NCBI GenBank assembly: GCA_011322575.1
Contig: DRMK01000160.1
Span: 1-10,009 of the forward strand
Direction: 5' to 3'
Source: Gammaproteobacteria bacterium
GTDB taxonomy: Bacteria; Pseudomonadota; Gammaproteobacteria; Thiohalospirales; Thiohalospiraceae
Length of the DNA stretch: 10,009 nt
Shown here: positions 5,703-10,009 of the stretch, in pieces
How the letters are laid out: each line of letters opens with the position of its first letter
How positions within the stretch are numbered: position 1 is the stretch's first letter
Position numbers and translations under genes: made by a program
The notes under the pieces: model-generated
What the model saw: only the letters and a program-made list of their open reading frames with translations
The model's database searches: none
What the model was told of the DNA's origin: nothing

Positions 5703-5905
5703 TGGGATTCTCGCAGAAGTTGTGGGACGCTCTCCTCCGGGTGATCCGCATGAACGACAAGGTGGAGAGCCTTGCCGGTGTGGTAAAGGAGCAGCAAGCA
5801 CGTATCGAAGGGCTCACCGAACGCGTGATTCGGCTGGAGACCGCGTTGGAAATAGCGCTTGCGGCAAAGGGTGGCAGCGGCGCCAAACGGATAGAGAAGC
5901 AGTGA
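5702..5905 (+). CDS. Small coiled-coil protein, unknown function
   Basis: This 67-residue protein starts at the ATG that shares its A with the preceding TGA. Residues 1-16 (MGFSQKLWDALLRVIR) form an amphipathic helix, and residues 17-55 have clear heptad spacing of Val/Leu/Ile (DKVESLAGVVKEQQARIEG, LTERVIRLETALEIALAAK), indicating a coiled coil. The C-terminus is short and basic. It lacks a signal peptide and has no recognised enzymatic motif. Coupling with the ribbon-helix-helix-like gene suggests the two proteins act together, perhaps as a complex. I do not recognise a family. A longer frame from 5399 is a shadow of the upstream gene. Confidence 0.7.
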   Translation: MGFSQKLWDALLRVIRMNDKVESLAGVVKEQQARIEGLTERVIRLETALEIALAAKGGSGAKRIEKQ

Positions 5906-5978
5906 ACCAGCCTCCTGCCCCGCTTGCCCGTCCTCTTTTCCCTCCGCCGGACCGCCCACCGCTCCAGTAATCCGCTGC

Positions 5979-7238
5979 ATGGCCTGGAGAACCCCTCCCT
6001 CCCTGCTCGGCTATCGGGTGACGCTCTATCTGCTGGCCCCGGTGCTGCTGGCTTTCAATGCCTGGCAGGCGGCGCGCGCGGCAGATCCACGCCTGTTCTG
6101 GCAGCGTCTGGGACTGTTCCTGCCGCGCCGCAACGATGCCCCCCTCTGGCTGCACGCCGCCTCAGTGGGCGAGCTCATGGCGGCCCGCCCGCTGATCGCG
6201 GCCCTGCGGCTGCGCCATCCGCGGCTTCCCCTGCTGGTCACCACCTTTACCCCCACCGCCGCACGGCTCGCCAGGGCGCGCCTGCCCGCAGGTGTTGAGC
6301 ACCTCTATCTGCCCCTCGATTGGCCCGGCGCAGTCCGGCGTTTCCTTTGTGCGCTCCAGCCCCGCGCCGCCCTGATCATGGAGACCGAGCTGTGGCCCAA
6401 TCTGTTCGCCCGCCTGGAGCGGGAAGACGTTCCCCTGCTCATCGTCAACGCCCGCCTCTCGGCGCGCACCTTCGAAACCCGTGGCTGGATACGGCGCCTC
6501 CACGCGGTCAGTCTGAAACGGGTGGACGCCGTACTGGCGCGCAGCGATTCCGACGCCGCTGCCTACATCCGTTTGGGAGCGCCGCCGGAGCGGGTGCGGA
6601 CCGTCGGCAATATAAAATATGCCGCTCCACCGGGAGAGGAGGACATTCCTCCCACGGATCTGGGCCGCCCTTACATTCTGGCCGCCTCCACCCATGAGGA
6701 CGAGGAGCGTCAGCTGGCCGCCATCTGGCGGGATCTGCAGCGCGATGATTACCTGTTGGTAATAGCGCCGCGCCATCCCGGCAGGCGGGAGGCAATTCTG
6801 CAACAGCTACGGCCACTGGCGCAGGAGATAGCGGTGCGCAGCCGCGCCGAAACGCCCAACGACAGGACCGGGATCTATCTCGCCGATACCCTGGGGGAGC
6901 TGGAGGGTTTCATGGCCGGGGCTGCGCTGGTGTTCATGGGCGGCTCGCTGGTGCCCCGGGGCGGACACAACATCCTGGAGCCGGCCCGCCTCGGCAGGCC
7001 GATTCTGTTCGGGCCCCACATGGACAATTTCCGCGAGGAGAGCGAGCTGCTACTTGCGGAGGAGGCGGCGCTGCGGGTAGCCGATACCGGGGAGCTGCGA
7101 GCCGCGCTGCAGCGGGCGCTGGACGGAGACCCCACCATCGCCCGACTGGGACACAACGTGCGGCGTGTCATGGAGCGACAGGGAGAGGTTCTGGAGCGTT
7201 ACCTTGAAAGAGTACTAAGCTACTGCGAGCTGGAGTAA
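5979..7238 (+). CDS. waaA: 3-deoxy-D-manno-octulosonic acid (Kdo) transferase
   Basis: This 419-residue inner-membrane-associated GT-B enzyme transfers Kdo from CMP-Kdo to lipid IVA, the first step of LPS core assembly; E. coli WaaA is of similar length (425). Residues 14-28 are the hydrophobic N-terminal anchor. 'WLHAASVGE' at 57-65 carries the catalytic Glu (Glu-65, matching Glu-60 in E. coli). 'LIMETELWPN' at 132-141, 'NARLSAR' at 157-163, 'STHEDEE' at 237-243, 'APRHPGRR' at 263-270 and 'GGSLVPRGGHNILEPA' at 321-336 follow in the family order, the last forming the CMP-Kdo site. The ATG at 5979 has no clear ribosome binding site; GTG at 6018 is an alternative. The last codons are built from a 19-bp stretch identical to a repeat end elsewhere in the window. 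The 3' end overlaps the opposite-strand kinase gene by 19 bp. Confidence 0.95.
   Translation: MAWRTPPSLLGYRVTLYLLAPVLLAFNAWQAARAADPRLFWQRLGLFLPRRNDAPLWLHAASVGELMAARPLIAALRLRHPRLPLLVTTFTPTAARLARARLPAGVEHLYLPLDWPGAVRRFLCALQPRAALIMETELWPNLFARLEREDVPLLIVNARLSARTFETRGWIRRLHAVSLKRVDAVLARSDSDAAAYIRLGAPPERVRTVGNIKYAAPPGEEDIPPTDLGRPYILAASTHEDEERQLAAIWRDLQRDDYLLVIAPRHPGRREAILQQLRPLAQEIAVRSRAETPNDRTGIYLADTLGELEGFMAGAALVFMGGSLVPRGGHNILEPARLGRPILFGPHMDNFREESELLLAEEAALRVADTGELRAALQRALDGDPTIARLGHNVRRVMERQGEVLERYLERVLSYCELE
7199..7218. repeat. Solo repeat end within the 3' end of waaA
   Basis: Positions 7199-7217 are identical to 3627-3645, the right arm of the 46-bp palindrome: TTACCTTGAAAGAGTACTA. As in the intact copies, GAGTA is followed by a CTAR tetranucleotide (CTAA, 7215-7218). 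It encodes residues of the final waaA segment RYLERVLS. It may be a remnant of an element insertion or excision; chance identity of 19 bp in 10 kb is unlikely but cannot be excluded. Confidence 0.55.
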
Positions 7239-7933
7239 CCCCCCAGCAGCGCCTGCCAGTCGCCGGAGCCAATACCGCCATCCTGGCCCGTCAGCTTGTC
7301 CAGTGAGCGGCGCAGGCGCTCCAGGTTGGAACGCTGCCAACCGGGAGCCGGCGTGCGGATTTTCCCCCGATCGAAATCGATCAGGTAAACCTCGCCAGAG
7401 CCGTCCAGCAGTATGTTGTGGGCGTTGAGATCGGCGTGAAACACCCCGCAGCCGTGAAAGCGGCCGATGCAGCTGCCTATTGCGCGCCAACCCTCCTCTT
7501 CCAGCGGGGCGCTCCGCAGAAGCTCCGCCAGGGTGCGGGTCCGGGGGATGCGCAAGGTGACGAGATCCGCCCGGTAGAAGGGGCCCTGGGTAACCACCCG
7601 CGCCGCCACCGGTTGCGGCACCGGCAGGCCGCGCCCGGCAAGCTCAGCCAGCAGATGCCACTCACGCCAGGCGCGGGTCGCCCGGAGAGGAACCCGCGGA
7701 TAGCGATCGTCCAGCAGGCTGGCCACCAGACCGCCGCGCCGGTAGTGGCGCAGTACGCACTGCCGGCCAGCCAGCTCCATGAAGTGGGTGGCGCCCCGTC
7801 CCGTGGCGTGCCCCCGGAGCATCCCGGAGCGCGCCAGATCTTCCGGCTCGAAATGCCGGGAATCCATCTCCGGGACCAGATCTGCATCGTACAGAAAGTG
7901 CTGCGGCCCGGCATGCTTTTCGGTAGGATTCAT
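7220..7933 (-). CDS. kdkA: 3-deoxy-D-manno-octulosonic acid (Kdo) kinase, KdkA/WaaP-like
   Basis: This 237-residue protein matches the size of the H. influenzae Kdo kinase (about 241). It has a protein-kinase-like fold: the catalytic loop 'HADLNAHNILL' at residues 166-176 (Asp-168 as base, Asn-173 binding metal) and 'IDFDRG' at 185-190 as the DFG-equivalent metal site with Asp-187. The N-terminal lobe includes 'GRGATHFMELAGRQCVLRHYRRGG', split over 45-68, with the ATP-binding glycine-rich segment and an Arg/His-rich strand characteristic of KdkA. It would phosphorylate Kdo of Kdo-lipid A on the cytosolic face of the inner membrane. It overlaps the end of waaA by 19 bp in tail-to-tail orientation and starts 28 bp from the divergent GT9 gene. 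By analogy with H. influenzae, the neighbouring WaaA could be monofunctional; that is inference. The start codon has a weak ribosome binding site. Confidence 0.92.
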   Translation of the reverse strand: MNPTEKHAGPQHFLYDADLVPEMDSRHFEPEDLARSGMLRGHATGRGATHFMELAGRQCVLRHYRRGGLVASLLDDRYPRVPLRATRAWREWHLLAELAGRGLPVPQPVAARVVTQGPFYRADLVTLRIPRTRTLAELLRSAPLEEEGWRAIGSCIGRFHGCGVFHADLNAHNILLDGSGEVYLIDFDRGKIRTPAPGWQRSNLERLRRSLDKLTGQDGGIGSGDWQALLGGYSSSQ

Positions 7934-7961
7934 TCAGGGTTCCCGGGAGAGATACAGTTCG

Positions 7962-9038
7962 TTGACCACCACTTCCTCCGCTTCGCTGCCCTTCGCTTCG
8001 GCTCCGGAAAGCCTCTGCGTACTGCGCCTGTCCGCCGTGGGCGACGTCTGCCACACCCTGCCGGTGGTGCGCAGCATTCAGCGTCACTGGCCCGGTACCC
8101 GTATCACATGGATCATCGGCAAGCTCGAGGCCGGTCTGCTGGATGACATTCCGGGGGTCGAGTTTATCATTTTCGACAAGGGGCGCGGCCATCTGGCCTA
8201 TGCCGATCTGCGCCGGATCATGCGGGGGCGGCGCTTCGATGCCCTGCTGCAGATGCAGATCTCCCTGCGCGCCAGTCTCGCCAGCCTGTTGATTCCCGCG
8301 AAGATCCGGCTCGGTTTCGATCGCTCCCGCGCCAGAAACGGCCAGTGGCTGTTCACCAACGCGCACATCGCCGCCCAACCGCGACAGCATGTCATGGACG
8401 GGCTGTTCGGCTTCGCCCAGGCCTTGGGGGTAACGGACCTGACACCGCGCTGGGACATTCCGATTCCCCCCCAGGCCGAGGAGTTCGCCCGGCGCCACAT
8501 CCCCGAGGGTCGCGACATGCTGATCATCAGTCCATGCTCCAGCAACCGGCTGCGCAACTGGCGCAACTGGAGTGCAGAGAACTATGCCAAGGTCGTGGAC
8601 TATGCCGCGGAACGCTACGGGATGGGTACGCTGATCACCGGTGGCGGCAGCGATCTGGAACGGGAGTACGGGGAGCGAATCGGTTCACTGGCACGGCACA
8701 CTCCTGTCGATCTCGTGGGCCGGACCAGCCTGAAACAGCTTCTCGCCCTGTTGCGGCGCGGGAGGGTGTTGATTTCACCCGATTCCGGCCCGGTTCACAT
8801 GGCCACCGCGGTGGGAACGCCGGTCATTGGTCTCTACGCCACCTCCAATCCCGAGCGCACCGGGCCCTATTACGGCCGCCAGTGGGTGGTGAACCGGTAC
8901 CCCGAAGCGGTCAGGGAGGAGTTTGGCAGGCCGGTGGAGCAGATCCGCTGGGGGAGGCGGGTGCGCAATCCCCAGGCCATGCAACGCATCTCCGTGGGTG
9001 ATGTGTGCCGGAAGCTGGACGATTTGCTGGCATCATGA
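7962..9038 (+). CDS. Glycosyltransferase family 9 (LPS heptosyltransferase-like)
   Basis: This GT-B enzyme of family GT9 probably transfers L-glycero-D-manno-heptose to the Kdo or heptose of the LPS inner core in the cytosol. From TTG 7962 it is 358 residues. The N-terminal acceptor domain opens with 'LCVLRLSAVGDVCHTLP' (residues 18-34); 'LRLSAVGD' is the GT9 hallmark with the catalytic Asp-28. The C-terminal donor domain has 'ISPCSSNRLRNWRNWSAENY' near 191, 'LITGGGSDLE' and 'SPDSGPVHMATAVGTPVIGL' near 272-291, which binds ADP-heptose. I chose TTG 7962 because the hallmark should lie near the N-terminus; the only in-frame ATG (7779) would add 61 residues that are a shadow of the kinase gene. 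CTG 7986 is also possible. The gene is divergent from kdkA. Which heptosyltransferase (I, II or another) cannot be settled by eye. Confidence 0.9.
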   Translation: MTTTSSASLPFASAPESLCVLRLSAVGDVCHTLPVVRSIQRHWPGTRITWIIGKLEAGLLDDIPGVEFIIFDKGRGHLAYADLRRIMRGRRFDALLQMQISLRASLASLLIPAKIRLGFDRSRARNGQWLFTNAHIAAQPRQHVMDGLFGFAQALGVTDLTPRWDIPIPPQAEEFARRHIPEGRDMLIISPCSSNRLRNWRNWSAENYAKVVDYAAERYGMGTLITGGGSDLEREYGERIGSLARHTPVDLVGRTSLKQLLALLRRGRVLISPDSGPVHMATAVGTPVIGLYATSNPERTGPYYGRQWVVNRYPEAVREEFGRPVEQIRWGRRVRNPQAMQRISVGDVCRKLDDLLAS

Positions 9039-9047
9039 AGATGGCCG

Positions 9048-9075
9048 TTGGTAACGGCATCCGTTGGCCTATACT
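9048..9075 (+). promoter_or_regulatory. Candidate sigma-70 promoter of the yejM-like gene
   Basis: TTGGTA at 9048-9053 and TATACT at 9070-9075 are separated by 16 nt, matching 4 of 6 and 5 of 6 consensus bases. It lies just after the GT9 stop. Transcription would begin near 9082, which favours a translation start downstream of that point. Confidence 0.4.
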
Positions 9076-9104
9076 GTGAAACTTGTGAGTTTGTTCTGAA
9101 ACCG

Positions 9105-10009
9105 TTGTTCGATTCGTTCTTGGCGACATTTCAATCTGCCGGTTCTGCCATACCCGGCCGCGGGGTACTGCTGCGCTGGGCGGGGTGGTTTTTTCTGGCC
9201 AACGCCGCTGTGGCCCTGCTGATTTCGTTGCGCTATCTGGGCGTGGTGCGGATCCCCGAAGGGGAATATGCGTGGCTGTTCACCGTGCTCGCGTTCGTCG
9301 GCCATTTTGCCTCGTTGGGATTCATCGGGGCGTTGCTGCTTTTTCTGCCCATACTGATTTTTCCGTATCGGGCTTTCGTGTTTGCCCTTGGTATCCTGCT
9401 GGGCGGCCTTTTCGTCCTCGCCATCACGGTCGATACCTTCGTTTTCAGCCAGTACCGCTTCCATCTCAATGGCATGGTGCTGAATCTCTTGCTGGGCGGG
9501 GCGGCCGACGAGATCTTCACCTTTTCGGGCACCATGTGGTTCATGGCTTCGCTGTTCGTGCTGTTTCTGGTGGCCGCCGAGTGGTGGCTGGCCCGGCGGA
9601 TTTGGCGTTTCGTGCTGAATACGCCGGGCCAGCCTCATGGCTATCTGGTCGGTGCGGTGCTATTCGCCGTATTTCTGGCTGGAAACCTCATGTACGCCTG
9701 GGCGGATGCCAACGCCTACACTCCCATCACCAAGCAGATCCGGTTCCTCCCGGCTTATCAGCCGCTCCGGGCGAAAACCTGGTTCGAGAAGCATGGCTGG
9801 GTCGATCCCGATGCCGGCAGGCATGCGGTGGTAGCCGTCGGGCGCTCCAGTAATCTCGACTACCCCAAAAGGCCGCTGCAGTGCGACTCCCCCGGAAATC
9901 TGCTGAATATACTCTATGTCGTGGTGGATTCGTGGCGCTTCGATACTATGACGGAGGATGTGACGCCCAACATTTTCCGCTTTTCCCGGGAAAGCCTGGT
10001 GTTCGATGC
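9105..10009 (+). CDS. YejM/PbgA(LapC)-like inner-membrane protein, partial
   Basis: The first ~301 residues resemble E. coli YejM (PbgA/LapC), the inner-membrane LPS sensor that, by literature, controls LpxC turnover through LapB. Five hydrophobic segments occur within residues 25-190 (the DUF3413 region), with 'TVDTFVFSQYRFHLN' at 108-122 matching the 'DSEVFTRFHLHLN' segment of E. coli. 'YAWADANAYTPITKQIRFLP' near 201-220 and 'WFEKHGWVD' are also clear counterparts. The periplasmic sulfatase-like domain starts at 'NILYVVVDSWRFDTM' (near 270) and is cut by the window edge. The frame has no ATG before 9472, so a non-ATG start is needed: TTG 9105 is used here, CTG 9096 (GTGAG 6 nt upstream) and TTG 9120 are alternatives. 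Whether catalytic residues are present cannot be seen. The placement beside LPS core genes supports the role. Confidence 0.85.
   Translation, partial: MFDSFLATFQSAGSAIPGRGVLLRWAGWFFLANAAVALLISLRYLGVVRIPEGEYAWLFTVLAFVGHFASLGFIGALLLFLPILIFPYRAFVFALGILLGGLFVLAITVDTFVFSQYRFHLNGMVLNLLLGGAADEIFTFSGTMWFMASLFVLFLVAAEWWLARRIWRFVLNTPGQPHGYLVGAVLFAVFLAGNLMYAWADANAYTPITKQIRFLPAYQPLRAKTWFEKHGWVDPDAGRHAVVAVGRSSNLDYPKRPLQCDSPGNLLNILYVVVDSWRFDTMTEDVTPNIFRFSRESLVFD

Overview
The window looks like chromosomal DNA of a GC-rich Gram-negative bacterium, most likely a gammaproteobacterium. The evidence is a lipopolysaccharide (LPS) inner-core block (waaA, a KdkA-type Kdo kinase, a GT9 heptosyltransferase-like gene, a YejM/PbgA-like gene), a small outer-membrane beta-barrel protein, and an HU protein with a Lys/Ala-rich tail. 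The type V fructose-1,6-bisphosphate aldolase/phosphatase, best known from archaea and deep-branching thermophilic bacteria, hints at an autotrophic or chemolithotrophic lineage. That hint and the exact taxon are inference.

Layout from left to right. At 1-543 (minus) is the N-terminal part of a secreted M16 zinc peptidase. A 370-bp gap with no gene follows, then the type V FBPase at 914-2014 (plus). A perfect 49-bp inverted repeat (157-bp element plus CTAG flanks) sits exactly on the FBPase stop codon. Next is an outer-membrane barrel gene (2253-3032) whose signal-peptide region appears to be invaded by a second structured repeat. It converges on an HU-family gene (3135-3533, minus). Between HU and yjbQ lie two adjacent palindromic elements, 46 bp and 262 bp. 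yjbQ (3950-4360) overlaps an AEC-family transporter gene (4360-5274) by one base. A promoter-like region then leads to a two-gene cassette: a ribbon-helix-helix-like protein and a small coiled-coil protein. The rest is LPS biogenesis: waaA (plus), kdkA (minus, overlapping waaA tail to tail), a GT9 gene (plus, divergent from kdkA) and the start of a yejM-like gene that runs off the window.

How the genes fit together. WaaA adds Kdo to lipid A, the Kdo kinase phosphorylates it, and the GT9 enzyme probably adds heptose. The YejM-like protein would sense LPS in the inner membrane and tune its synthesis. YjbQ and the AEC carrier are translationally coupled, so they may share a substrate or pathway, but the sequence does not say which.

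The most unusual content is the set of non-coding structured repeats. At least three share a CAAGGC-(40/41 nt)-AACGC core at nearly constant spacing, two are bounded by CTAG on both sides, and two have three-stem (cloverleaf-like) folding potential. A single end of the same repeat type lies inside the 3' end of waaA. No transposase is present in the window, so these look like non-autonomous elements (MITE-like) moved in trans.
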